DNA of 15,037 nucleotides from JAGNEJ01 sp043757865 (GCA_043757865.1 JAYVOP010000315.1:1-15037); one strand, 5' to 3'; shown: positions 1 through 6,805, counted from the stretch's first letter. The notes: generated by a model from the letters alone, not told the origin. A program made the numbers and translations.

Positions 1-125
1 ACCATCACGCCCGCCGCCACGAGGCTGAGAGCAAAGGCGAGAAGGACAAGTCCGCGCCAATTAAAACCAGGGTCAGGAGCACGACGGTCAGGATTGGGCT
101 GGGGGGGGGTATCGTTGGGAGACAT
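1..125 (-). CDS. N-terminal fragment of a membrane protein, possibly FtsH-type protease
   Basis: An ATG at 123-125 on the minus strand opens a frame of 41 codons that runs off the left edge. The product starts MSPNDTPPQPNPDRR, a polar Pro/Asn-rich cytoplasmic leader, then FNWRG and one hydrophobic segment from about residue 26 (GLVLLAFALSLVAAGVMV). A short disordered leader, an 'NW(R/K)' motif and a first membrane helix resemble the start of FtsH proteases in this phylum, but no catalytic domain is visible, so FtsH is only a suggestion; any protein with an N-terminal anchor fits. The start has no Shine-Dalgarno and the upstream strand is C-rich. It follows phoR on the same strand after about 245 bases, so it probably has its own promoter. 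Confidence 0.5.
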   Translation of the reverse strand, partial: MSPNDTPPQPNPDRRAPDPGFNWRGLVLLAFALSLVAAGVM

Positions 126-370
126 CGAAGGATGGGGGGGGTAGAGGCCTAACTGCCACGGCATTGCTAGCACCGAAAAATGGTGCGGACCGCGGCGCGA
201 TCACTGGATCACATTAGGGAGTTAAAACTCAACGCTACTGCCCACGTGGCAATCTAAATTTCCGCCAATTTCAACCCGCATGGGGCGCGCCTTGGCAAGG
301 CACTGCGCGGCCCCATGCAGCTTGCTGGCGTGGTGAGGGCCTTCCGTGACCTGCCCAGCGATTGGGAGTC
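126..370. other. intergenic region between kinase gene and the left-edge gene
   Basis: No gene is supported here. The region holds the hairpin at 278-318, a short palindrome GAGTTAAAACTC at 219-230 and a direct repeat GATCACTGGATCAC at about 199-212. The last two are possible operator-like elements for the gene that starts at 125, but I could not identify a convincing promoter. Confidence 0.5.
278..318. terminator. strong GC-rich hairpin 3' of phoR, candidate terminator and repeat element
   Basis: Arm GCATGGGGCGCGC (278-290) pairs with GCGCGGCCCCATGC (305-318), leaving one bulged base and a 14-base loop. It lies about 50 bases past the kinase stop. No T-run follows on the minus strand, so Rho-independent termination is not assured. 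The loop and arm ends (289-305) contain an exact copy, in opposite orientation, of a 17-base sequence at 12323-12339, which suggests a dispersed palindromic repeat. Confidence 0.45.
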
Positions 371-1468
371 CTAGCCTTCCATTTCAGGGTCCGGTAATAG
401 GAGCGTAAAGGTGGTGGCCACGCCCCTGGTGCTCTCCACGCTGATGGTGCCGCCGTGGGCTTCGATGGCTCGGCTGACGATGGAGAGGCCGAGGCCGGTG
501 CCCTTAATGGTGCTGTGAGAGTGGGGTTGGGCGACGCGGAAGAAGCGTTGGAAGACGAGAGGGAGGTCTGCGGCGGAGATGCCCACGCCATTGTCAGTCA
601 CGGTTAGGATGACGGTCTCACCCACGCGTTTGGTGGTGACTTGAATCGCGATACCTAACGCATTTTCTCTGAGGGCATTTTCCAGCAGATTAAACATGAT
701 CTGATCCCAATAGAAACGATCTCCTGCGATAAACTCGGCATCGGCAGCCATGTCTACCGAGATGTTGGCTTGCTTGGCTTCGCTCAATAAATGCAGGCGC
801 TCGATGACATCGCGGGTGCATTCGCGCAGGGAGAACTGGTCTTGGCGGAAGCCCTCCAAAAGCGGGGGATCTTTGGCGGATTCTAGTTTGGAGAGGGTCA
901 GCATGTCCTCGATGATGCAGGCGATCCGTTCCCCATGTTGCCGCATGGTGTGGAGGCAGCGTTTGAGTTGCTGGGGATCATCGACAACGCCATCGACGAG
1001 ATTTTCTAAATAGCCATTGATGATGGAGAGCGGTGTGCGGAGTTCGTGGGAGGCATTGGCAACGAAGGCTTGGCGCACTTGCTCGGCGGTGTAGCGTTCG
1101 GTCTGGTCACGCAGGAGGATGCGGAGGTAGCCGTGGCCTTGCTTGCGCCATTGGAGGCGGCTCACGTTGATGAGCAAATGGCGCTCGGTGGTGGCATGGT
1201 TAGGCTGCAGGCGCACGCGAATTTCCTTTTCTAAAGTCTGCCCATCTTGCCGCGCGCGCTGCACCAACGCCAGGGCCAGGGGTTCTGCTAGAATCTGCTC
1301 TAACGGCATCAAGCGCACAGATTCGCCCATGCCAAAGAGCGTGCGGGCGGCCTCGTTTGCATAAACCAAGCGCAGGGCATCATTCACCAGCAGGCACGGA
1401 TCCGTTAAGCCATCCAAGATGGAAACAATGACTCCATTGACGGCAGCATAACGGGGCAAGGCAGTCAA
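371..1468 (-). CDS. phoR: sensor histidine kinase, PhoR-like, PAS + HisKA + HATPase
   Basis: This is a two-component kinase that would autophosphorylate and pass phosphate to the regulator encoded just upstream. A PAS-like sensor region spans residues about 15-120, followed by HisKA with the phospho-acceptor H141 in NASHELRTPLSII, an N box (NLLENALREN, 260-269), a G1 box DNGVGI (292-297), an F box FQRFF and a G2 box GTGLGLSI (323-330). All catalytic boxes are present. The HisKA sequence and regulator type match PhoR, but no transmembrane helix is visible, so the protein is probably cytoplasmic or held by partners, unlike E. coli PhoR. The start is TTG at 1466-1468. The codon two upstream is the regulator's TAA, so no earlier start is possible, and no Shine-Dalgarno is seen; translational coupling is likely. 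The ligand is unknown, and the symbol rests on family and pairing. Confidence 0.88.
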   Translation of the reverse strand: MTALPRYAAVNGVIVSILDGLTDPCLLVNDALRLVYANEAARTLFGMGESVRLMPLEQILAEPLALALVQRARQDGQTLEKEIRVRLQPNHATTERHLLINVSRLQWRKQGHGYLRILLRDQTERYTAEQVRQAFVANASHELRTPLSIINGYLENLVDGVVDDPQQLKRCLHTMRQHGERIACIIEDMLTLSKLESAKDPPLLEGFRQDQFSLRECTRDVIERLHLLSEAKQANISVDMAADAEFIAGDRFYWDQIMFNLLENALRENALGIAIQVTTKRVGETVILTVTDNGVGISAADLPLVFQRFFRVAQPHSHSTIKGTGLGLSIVSRAIEAHGGTISVESTRGVATTFTLLLPDPEMEG

Positions 1469-1471
1469 GGT

Positions 1472-2152
1472 TTAGAGGGTCGGTCTAAATTTATAGCCAA
1501 CGCCACGCAGCGTTTGCAGGCAGTCCGCGTGTTTGCCAAGTTTTTCGCGCAGGCGTTTGACGTGAGTGTCCAAGGTGCGCGTCATCGTCGTATCCGTGAA
1601 GCCCCAGACTTCGCGCAGCAAATGATCGCGTTCCAACACGGTGCCACCAGACTCGATGAAGACGCGGAGGAGTTTAAACTCGGTGCTCGTGAGATCCACT
1701 TGCTTCCCCGCCACAAAGGCCTTGAGCGCATTCCGTTCCAACATGAAATCACCCGCCTTGATACTGGCATCTCCGATCACTCGCTTGGTCCGCCGGAGCA
1801 GGGCCTTCACGCGCAGCATGAGTTCCTTCGGGCTAAAGGGCTTGCCCACGTAGTCGTCAGCGCCCATTTCCAGGCCAGTAATGCGGTGCGCAATGTCCGC
1901 CTTGGCCGTGAGGATGAGCACGGGAATGTGGCGGGTGCGGGCGTCTAGTTTGAGTTCTTTAAACACCTCATAGCCATCTTTTCCTGGCATCATTAAATCT
2001 AGCAATATCAAATCAGGGATATGACGCTTGGCGGCCTCCAGCCCTGCGATTCCATCGCTGGCTTCCTCGACGTGGTAATCGTTCCGCTTCAGGTTTAGGC
2101 TGATGAGTTCTAAAATATCGCGTTCGTCCTCTATTACTAATACGGTGTGCAT
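1472..2152 (-). CDS. phoB: PhoB-like response regulator, OmpR family
   Basis: This 226-residue DNA-binding regulator is the partner of the adjacent kinase. The receiver domain (1-120) begins MHTVLVIEDE with acidic residues E8-D9, the phosphorylation site D52 in LLDLMMPGKDG, T82 and the invariant K104 in VGKPFSPKEL. An OmpR/PhoB winged helix covers about 128-224 and ends TLRGVGYKFRPTL. I chose the ATG at 2150-2152 because the conserved receiver strand starts right there; the frame is open 22 codons further upstream, but that stretch is not receiver-like. No clear Shine-Dalgarno is seen. The stop is separated by one codon from the kinase's TTG, so the two form an operon. In the Pho system the regulator activates phosphate-scavenging genes, and a PstS-like gene lies two genes upstream. 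Its phosphate role is inferred from family and context. Confidence 0.9.
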   Translation of the reverse strand: MHTVLVIEDERDILELISLNLKRNDYHVEEASDGIAGLEAAKRHIPDLILLDLMMPGKDGYEVFKELKLDARTRHIPVLILTAKADIAHRITGLEMGADDYVGKPFSPKELMLRVKALLRRTKRVIGDASIKAGDFMLERNALKAFVAGKQVDLTSTEFKLLRVFIESGGTVLERDHLLREVWGFTDTTMTRTLDTHVKRLREKLGKHADCLQTLRGVGYKFRPTL

Positions 2153-2276
2153 GTTGGACGAACGGATACGCAGGAGAGGAAGGAAATCAGCTTGTTTCGT
2201 GTGACAAGATTGACCCATCCACCACTGAACCTTACCGCGAGCAGCTTCAAAGCTAGGACGTGGAGGCGGGAAATCT

Positions 2277-3032
2277 TTATGGTCCCGTCTGCGGCTGCGT
2301 AGCCTCCTGAGTGCCCGCTAACTGCGCCCGCAGGAAGGCCTGCTGCCCCCAGAGAGTGCGGAATTGTTGATCCGCCGTGGGCTGGTGCGCCCGCCATTTT
2401 TTCTGATAGTCAGGATCATTGGCGGGCTGGTTTTCTCCGCCGATCTGGTCGATAAATTTTGCGGCAATTTCATCCAGCGTCCCCACCTGCGCTGGCGAGA
2501 GCCCGGCAGCCTGTAGGTCTAGCTCTTGCAGAGCCAGCGGCCAACGCATAGGCGGCAGAGGCTTGGTGGAAATGGTTGGGCTTACCGGTACGGGCTCGAT
2601 TCGAGATAAGGCAGATTCGGAAAGCAGGGCTGACGGATCGGTGGGCTTTTTTTCCGGAGCCTTGCCAGAGGTCGCAACTAACGGGGCGTGCTCACTCGAC
2701 TGGGCATCCGGGTCGGCCCCGACCAGAGCAAATGTCGTATTCTGCGAAACATGTGCCCAGGATGCGCCGGAGACCGTCTGTGGAATTACGAAAAGAGAAA
2801 CTGCGGAAACGCCATGCCGTCCACCTTGGCTGGCGAGCACATATTGAGCAAAAGACGCAGCTAGCATCGGCTCGCTAAGGACTCTGGCCCTCACCGTTCC
2901 AAGTGAGGCCCCGGGCCGCTGCTGCGCATTCTTTCTGGCGGTAGCCCCCACACCCGATGATTGCTTCAGATGAGCACCTACGACAAAAACCATGCCTCCA
3001 AACAATATCAAAATCAGCCGGGTGGGTTGCAT
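2277..3032 (-). CDS. exported or membrane-anchored protein of unknown function
   Basis: I do not recognise this 251-residue protein. Residues 1-22 (MQPTRLILILFGGMVFVVGA) form a signal peptide or N-terminal anchor. Residues about 23-165 are low-complexity, Ala/Ser/Pro-rich and probably flexible. Residues about 166-239 look like a small helical domain (ALQELDLQAAGLSPAQVG, then IAAKFIDQIGG, NDPDYQKKWRAHQPTADQQF, RTLWGQQAFLRAQL), Trp- and Gln-rich, followed by a short Gln/Thr tail. The start is ATG with no strong Shine-Dalgarno. It lies 124 bases upstream of phoB and 99 bases downstream of the PstS-like gene, all on one strand. Position suggests an envelope component acting with those neighbours, for example linking periplasm to PhoR, but nothing in the sequence proves this. 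Confidence 0.75.
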   Translation of the reverse strand: MQPTRLILILFGGMVFVVGAHLKQSSGVGATARKNAQQRPGASLGTVRARVLSEPMLAASFAQYVLASQGGRHGVSAVSLFVIPQTVSGASWAHVSQNTTFALVGADPDAQSSEHAPLVATSGKAPEKKPTDPSALLSESALSRIEPVPVSPTISTKPLPPMRWPLALQELDLQAAGLSPAQVGTLDEIAAKFIDQIGGENQPANDPDYQKKWRAHQPTADQQFRTLWGQQAFLRAQLAGTQEATQPQTGP

Positions 3033-3077
3033 AAATAGATCTATCTAAAGTTTCAAAAGCCGAACCCTGAAACAATA

Positions 3078-3105
3078 CTAGTGCGGGCGTTGCCGCCCGC
3101 ACTAG
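3078..3105. terminator. perfect 12-bp hairpin between PstS-like gene and the next gene
   Basis: CTAGTGCGGGCG (3078-3089) and CGCCCGCACTAG (3094-3105) pair perfectly around the loop TTGC. On the plus strand a T5 run follows (ATTTTTAG). On the minus strand, where the genes lie, the hairpin is followed by TATTGTTTC, a weaker U-rich tail. It sits 26 bases past the PstS-like stop and could terminate or attenuate transcription, or protect the upstream mRNA 3' end. Confidence 0.7.
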
Positions 3106-3131
3106 ATTTTTAGTAGTTATCTGTGGGGCGA

Positions 3132-4382
3132 TTAGTAATTATTGGTCACATCACCGCCGTCCCCAGCGCTTACGACGTGCATATCACTAAGGTTCATGGT
3201 CACGGCAGAGGCTTGGAGTCCTGCTGCGGTGGCGGGCAGATTAATCAGGTAATCGCTCACCGCATTGGCGACCTTTTTCTGCACCGTGGCCGCACCTAAG
3301 CTGGCGCGGACATCGAGATACTCATAGCCCCAGAAAGTGTAGCGACCTTCCGCCACATTATTGAAAGAATAGGGCACCCCATTCCAAGTGAGTTCCTTCG
3401 CACCACCCGTGCCCGCTGGGGTAGCAGAGCCCGTGCCGTTGATAGCCCGATCCGCATCCAACAAGCCCAAGCCTGCAATGTAGAAGCCACTGATGGCTGA
3501 GGTGGTGTAACGGAGGCTATCCGCCACGGCAGTGCCACCTTGGCCACCATTTCCTAATGGCCAGCCATTCGGCAGCGCAGCCCCCGTAGTGTTGTTCGCC
3601 GCCACGGCAGGGAAGAGGACCTGGGATGCCACGGTCGCTCCACTGAAGGTTGGTTTCCATTGCTGAACGAGCGAGAGCGCACCGTAAGCCGTTTCGGCTA
3701 GGGTGATCACTCGCGTGCCGGAATCAGGATCGCGGCCCGTGGCAAAAGCCTTCAGCGTTTGATCTGCGACATTCCCAGTGAAGAGCGCCAAGGCCAGTTC
3801 ACCATTGGCATACAATACCTGGGCGAGGTGTGGAGTCATGTTCGTGATCGGATTCGGGAACCCTCCGACGGAATAGCTACTGACGAATTTAAACGGCACG
3901 ACACCCACTTGCGTTTCATTAAGCGCAGGATAGCCAGCGGCGGTGCGGAAGGGTGTGGAGGATTGCAGATTATCCGCAAAAGAAATATCCGCAGTTTGCG
4001 GGTCGGTTCCTGCGGTTGCTCCCGAGGTACCCGTGGTGGTGGTCGCTTGGCCCGAGGGCAGGAACTTCGGACGCACCCCCGCGACTTGAGCCGCAGCGGT
4101 GACCGTAAGCGCTTTGATGCCTGCCACGGAGCCCGTCCAGGAGGTATAGACATTCACGGCATCGGTGCCGATAATGCCTTTAAAAACAGCTTGGGCCGCA
4201 GCATTGATGTCCGTGCCAGTGTAAGCGAAGGTGTAGCCAGCCGCCAATTTGGCGCGCACCGCCGCATGGGCTGATTCACGGAATGCCGTGGAGCCAGTAA
4301 TGTAAATGTTGGTTTGGGCGTAGGTGGTGGATACCAGCGCGGCAGCCACGCAAAAACTAGTGATGAGAGTAGTGGTTTTCAT
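3132..4382 (-). CDS. PstS-like periplasmic substrate-binding protein
   Basis: This 416-residue exported protein begins with a signal peptide (MKTTTLITSFCVAAALVSTTYA, cleavage probably after residue 22). The mature part opens with IYITGSTAFRESAHAAV (26-42), the N-terminal motif of phosphate-binding-like proteins common in Verrucomicrobiota. Next come WTGSVAGIKAL (81-91), resembling the PstS 'GSGxGI' ligand loop, and ADISFADN (130-137), resembling the 'D(I/F)xxSD' strand. A further conserved-looking strand is VGVVPFKFV (158-166). The likely role is binding phosphate or another small anion outside the cytoplasm. No PstC/A/B genes lie in the window, so transport is unproven; some members of this family serve in the envelope. 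It lies 64 bases after a PEP-CTERM gene and in line with phoB-phoR. The C-terminus is Gly/Asp/Asn-rich. The broad fold call is good, the ligand uncertain. Confidence 0.72.
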   Translation of the reverse strand: MKTTTLITSFCVAAALVSTTYAQTNIYITGSTAFRESAHAAVRAKLAAGYTFAYTGTDINAAAQAVFKGIIGTDAVNVYTSWTGSVAGIKALTVTAAAQVAGVRPKFLPSGQATTTTGTSGATAGTDPQTADISFADNLQSSTPFRTAAGYPALNETQVGVVPFKFVSSYSVGGFPNPITNMTPHLAQVLYANGELALALFTGNVADQTLKAFATGRDPDSGTRVITLAETAYGALSLVQQWKPTFSGATVASQVLFPAVAANNTTGAALPNGWPLGNGGQGGTAVADSLRYTTSAISGFYIAGLGLLDADRAINGTGSATPAGTGGAKELTWNGVPYSFNNVAEGRYTFWGYEYLDVRASLGAATVQKKVANAVSDYLINLPATAAGLQASAVTMNLSDMHVVSAGDGGDVTNNY

Positions 4383-4412
4383 GTTTATATTTGATTATGT
4401 AAGTTAAATTTA

Positions 4413-4427
4413 ATGAGTTTTGGATGA
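4413..4427 (-). promoter_or_regulatory. candidate PhoB-type direct repeat upstream of the PstS-like gene
   Basis: On the minus strand TCAT occurs twice, 11 bases apart (plus-strand ATGA at 4413-4416 and 4424-4427), in GCTTCATCCAAAACTCAT, about 30-47 bases before the ATG. A Pho box is two 7-base units ending in TCAT, spaced by four A/T-rich bases, giving an 11-base period. Only four of seven positions match in each unit, so the call is weak. The spacing and the neighbouring phoB gene are what make it worth listing. Confidence 0.25.
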
Positions 4428-4446
4428 AGCGTAGTTAAAATATGGT

Positions 4447-5259
4447 TTAGACATTGGCAGGACGACGACGACGCCCCAAACCTAAGCCGACGAGCGCTAA
4501 GCAGATGACACTGGAGGGTTCCGGCACCGCCACATTGAAGGTTAGCGCCCCAGAATCCGTGATCGTAAACGTACCTTCGTAACTGCCTCGGAGCGTATTT
4601 GATCCAGGAATCATGCGAAACAAATCCAAGGAAGTGCCCGCCGTGCCTGTCCCGAAAGTGCCATCTAATCCGGTAAGCGCAGAATAGCTGAATGGTGAGG
4701 AAGCCCCGGCGTAGGAAGCGAAACTAAAGGCATCTGCGGCGGTATTAAATGCCGCATTGTTAGCTACGCCCGGAGTGCCGCTATTTAACCAGAGGCCTTC
4801 CATGTTAAAGACCCGCGTGGCCACGGGTCCCACCGTGGCTGCGACACCCAATTTCGGTCCCGGCTGAGGGGTCGTGGGGAGTGCGGTGCCGTCACCGAAT
4901 CTAGATGCATAGAGCGTGCGGACCGGATCTCCGTCCACAGCGGCTCCAGAGGCAGCCGTGGAATTGGCCCCGATCACGCCCCACTCTAAATCTGCACGGG
5001 TCGCCCAAGCAGAACCAAAAGCAATAACCAGATCGGCGGTAATGTTCCCTACCGGCACCGCAAATGACGAGGTGGCGTCGCGATAGAGTGAGCCTGGTCC
5101 GATATTGACTAGGTAGGCCTGGGTGTCTCCTGCGGCAGTGCCGCGGAAGCCTAGGAAAATATCTCCCGCCGTGTAAGTCAGCGCGGCGGAGCCGGTGTTG
5201 ATCGTCAGCAGACTGCCCAGAAGAAGCAGGAGTGACGTTTTTAGTTTCATTAATTTCAT
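4447..5259 (-). CDS. PEP-CTERM sorting-signal secreted protein
   Basis: This 270-residue surface or matrix protein has a signal peptide (MKLMKLKTSLLLLLGSLLTI, cleavage near residue 25) and a complete C-terminal PEP-CTERM tripartite signal: VPEPSS at 245-250, a hydrophobic helix (VICLALVGLGLG) and RRRRPANV at the end. Such proteins are cut by exosortase at the inner membrane and delivered outside. The body is Gly/Ala/Ser/Thr-rich and begins LTYTAGDIFLGFRGTAAGDT with no catalytic motif I can identify. A second ATG lies three codons in (5248-5250); the first was kept, but both give a good signal peptide. It is the most upstream gene of the minus-strand run leading to phoB-phoR and ends 64 bases before the PstS-like start, so cotranscription is plausible. 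No exosortase gene is in the window. Confidence 0.85.
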   Translation of the reverse strand: MKLMKLKTSLLLLLGSLLTINTGSAALTYTAGDIFLGFRGTAAGDTQAYLVNIGPGSLYRDATSSFAVPVGNITADLVIAFGSAWATRADLEWGVIGANSTAASGAAVDGDPVRTLYASRFGDGTALPTTPQPGPKLGVAATVGPVATRVFNMEGLWLNSGTPGVANNAAFNTAADAFSFASYAGASSPFSYSALTGLDGTFGTGTAGTSLDLFRMIPGSNTLRGSYEGTFTITDSGALTFNVAVPEPSSVICLALVGLGLGRRRRPANV

Positions 5260-5553
5260 GTGTTGCTAGTGGAATGGTTGTTTTGAAATGTATCGCGCAA
5301 TTAATGTTGACCGCTGCGATGCTCCATCCATAGCCATGAGGGCCACAATCCGCCAATTTTTAACCGTGACGTTTACGTTGAGTTTATTTGAAACAATATC
5401 GTTACATGCATATATTGATATAACCCTGCGCATGAAACGAAACCGTCACCTAAACCTGATTAACGGCTGAATCTAGCAACGCGAGGTCCGCAGGCTCCCG
5501 AATTTGGTGTGAGGTGTGATAGTTGATCCGCAACGTGCGCGAGCGGCGTTGAT
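5260..5553. other. A/T-rich upstream region of the PEP-CTERM gene
   Basis: No intact gene is seen. The first 200 bases are much richer in A/T than the surroundings (for example around 5385-5425) and must hold the promoter of the minus-strand PEP-CTERM gene, but I cannot place -35/-10 boxes with confidence. From about 5480 the composition becomes coding-like and merges with the gene remnant that follows. Confidence 0.4.
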
Positions 5554-5835
5554 GACCCGCAGGCCGCCGATGCCTGGGCTTTGCTGCCCAAGGATGCACT
5601 CGCGGATCTCAGAACCTAGCGGATGAAACCAAGCGGCTGCTCTTGATTATCCCGGATAAGCCAAGCGGAAAGCAATCGCGTTGGTTCAAGCCCCTGACTG
5701 ACTGGCAGATTGCAGTAAAGTGGCCCAGCCCGGAACTCGCCGGATCTCTTTACCGTGGTTCCCACGGCAGCGGCATTTTTTGCTAGAGATAGGGAGGCTG
5801 AACGCCTATCCGAGCCGCTAGATGAGATACGGCAC
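5554..5835 (+). pseudogene. possible decayed coding region, plus strand, unidentified
   Basis: No intact gene spans this stretch, but protein-like segments follow one another in different plus frames. The first is VDDPQAADAWALLPKDALAD (about 5550-5609), the second KRLLLIIPDKPSGKQSRWFK then PLTDWQIAVKWPSPELAG (about 5634-5747), running to a TAG at 5784-5786. The third frame reads AREREAERLSEPLDEIRHG-like sequence (ARDREAERLSEPLDEIRHG, about 5782-5838). Charged, ordered composition and the frame switches suggest a gene broken by small indels. I do not recognise the family. The alternative is chance open frames in GC-rich DNA, which I cannot exclude without a search. Confidence 0.3.
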
Positions 5836-5837
5836 GG

Positions 5838-6023
5838 ATGCAGCATCCAGCACGGTCGATAATTCGAGAACTAGCAAAGACTGCGCATGAAGGAGGGGGA
5901 GTAGTTGATGATGAAACGGCGCCTATTGCGCTAACGGTTTTCTCCGTTCCGGATTATGTGTCCGAGCCAGATTGGGAAGACGAGAGAATGCCAATTAACG
6001 GAACTTGGACTACCACGGATTAG
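5838..6023 (+). CDS. small acidic hypothetical protein or gene remnant
   Basis: A 61-codon frame from ATG 5838 to TAG 6021-6023 encodes an acidic peptide (segments EGGGVVDDETAPIALTVFSV and PDYVSEPDWEDERMPINGTW). It has no recognised domain, signal peptide or Shine-Dalgarno at the ATG. It lies in the same frame as the preceding putative remnant but is separated from it by several stops, so it may be the tail of that broken gene. A strong hairpin begins 11 bases after its stop, as would be expected for a real 3' end. Confidence is low. Confidence 0.22.
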   Translation: MQHPARSIIRELAKTAHEGGGVVDDETAPIALTVFSVPDYVSEPDWEDERMPINGTWTTTD

Positions 6024-6033
6024 CCTTAACACA

Positions 6034-6066
6034 AAGCCGCCCACCAGCAGGGCTGATGGGCGGCTT
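6034..6066. terminator. bidirectional hairpin terminator 3' of the rhodanese-HMA gene
   Basis: AAGCCGCCCA (6034-6043) pairs perfectly with TGGGCGGCTT (6057-6066). Inside, CAGC (6045-6048) pairs with GCTG (6052-6055) across a single mismatch, giving a long stem with a 3-base loop. It lies 25 bases beyond the minus-strand stop at 6091. On the minus strand it ends in CTTTGTGTT, on the plus strand it is followed by GATCATTATTTTCC; both tails are moderately U-rich. Confidence 0.65.
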
Positions 6067-6090
6067 GATCATTATTTTCCTAGCAGGAGC

Positions 6091-6720
6091 TTACTTAGCG
6101 GCTTCCAAGCTGGTAAGGGTGAAATCACCCAACGCTTTGGCGGCATCGGCTTTGGCGATGGTGCCTTCAAAGGTCACCACGGCTTCGCCTTCTTTATCGC
6201 CTTTGGCGACAGTTAGGTTCTTAGCGCCCAGGCTGTTGAAGGCCAGTTTCACTTTGCCTTCGCAGGCAGAGCAGACCACGCCGTCCACTTTAGCGACGCT
6301 CTTGCTCACGGTGGAGGCTCCGCCCTTCTTGGGGGCTTCGCCTTTTTCCACGGCTTGCTTGGCTTCGACCCAGCCGGAGATGCCAGCGGCTAGATGTTTC
6401 ACGTTGGTATAACCGAGGGCTTTGGCGGCCTTGGCTCCGGCGGTGTAGGCATTGCAGCCAGGGCCACCGCAATAAGCGACGACGAGCGCGCCTTTATCCG
6501 CAGGGAGTTTCTTGGCTAGCTCCGCAGAGGCCGTCTCGAAGTCCATGGCTCCCGGAACGTGGCCATTTTTCCAGGAGGCGCTGCCATTCACATCAATGAT
6601 GGTGGCGGTCTTGGCATCGATGGCGGCCTTGAGATCGGTGATGCTGATGTCTGGGAACTCACCAGCTTTCACAGTCATGGTAAGCACAGCGGCACAGAGG
6701 AAGGTTAGGATTTTTTTCAT
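6091..6720 (-). CDS. exported rhodanese domain fused to heavy-metal-associated (HMA) domain
   Basis: This 209-residue protein has a signal peptide (MKKILTFLCAAVLTMTVKA, residues 1-19) and is therefore periplasmic or secreted. A rhodanese domain covers about 23-125, with IIDVNGSASWKNGHVPGAMD (41-60) and the active-site loop VAYCGGPGCNAY, C84 being the sulfur carrier and C89 a second cysteine. After a Lys/Gly linker (126-137) an HMA-like domain follows (141-205) with the metal-binding CxxC C150-S-A-C153. Rhodaneses move sulfane sulfur; HMA domains bind Cu(I), Zn or similar thiophilic ions. The fusion suggests metal or sulfur handling outside the cytoplasm, but substrate and metal are inferred only. 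It lies 140 bases downstream of an exported thioredoxin-like gene on the same strand. The start is ATG; no strong Shine-Dalgarno is seen. Confidence 0.82.
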   Translation of the reverse strand: MKKILTFLCAAVLTMTVKAGEFPDISITDLKAAIDAKTATIIDVNGSASWKNGHVPGAMDFETASAELAKKLPADKGALVVAYCGGPGCNAYTAGAKAAKALGYTNVKHLAAGISGWVEAKQAVEKGEAPKKGGASTVSKSVAKVDGVVCSACEGKVKLAFNSLGAKNLTVAKGDKEGEAVVTFEGTIAKADAAKALGDFTLTSLEAAK

Positions 6721-6730
6721 AGTCAGGATT

Positions 6731-6754
6731 GGGTTTGGTTTGGGTTTGGTTTGG
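6731..6754. repeat. short tandem repeat GGGTTTGGTTT x2
   Basis: GGGTTTGGTTT is repeated back to back (6731-6741 and 6742-6752), followed by GG. It occupies the leader just upstream of the rhodanese-HMA start codon, so its copy number could affect the leader mRNA. No function is known. Confidence 0.6.
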
Positions 6755-6805
6755 CCAACTCAGCAGGTAGGAATTTATCTGCTGGAGGGCAATGGCTCCG
6801 ACGCA

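Noticed and set aside
2153..2218. 22-codon N-terminal extension of the response regulator
   Set aside because: The receiver domain begins exactly at the downstream ATG, and the extension has no family-like sequence.
5616..5846. 76-codon minus-strand open frame
   Set aside because: It is antisense to the better-looking plus-strand segments and shows no recognisable protein features.
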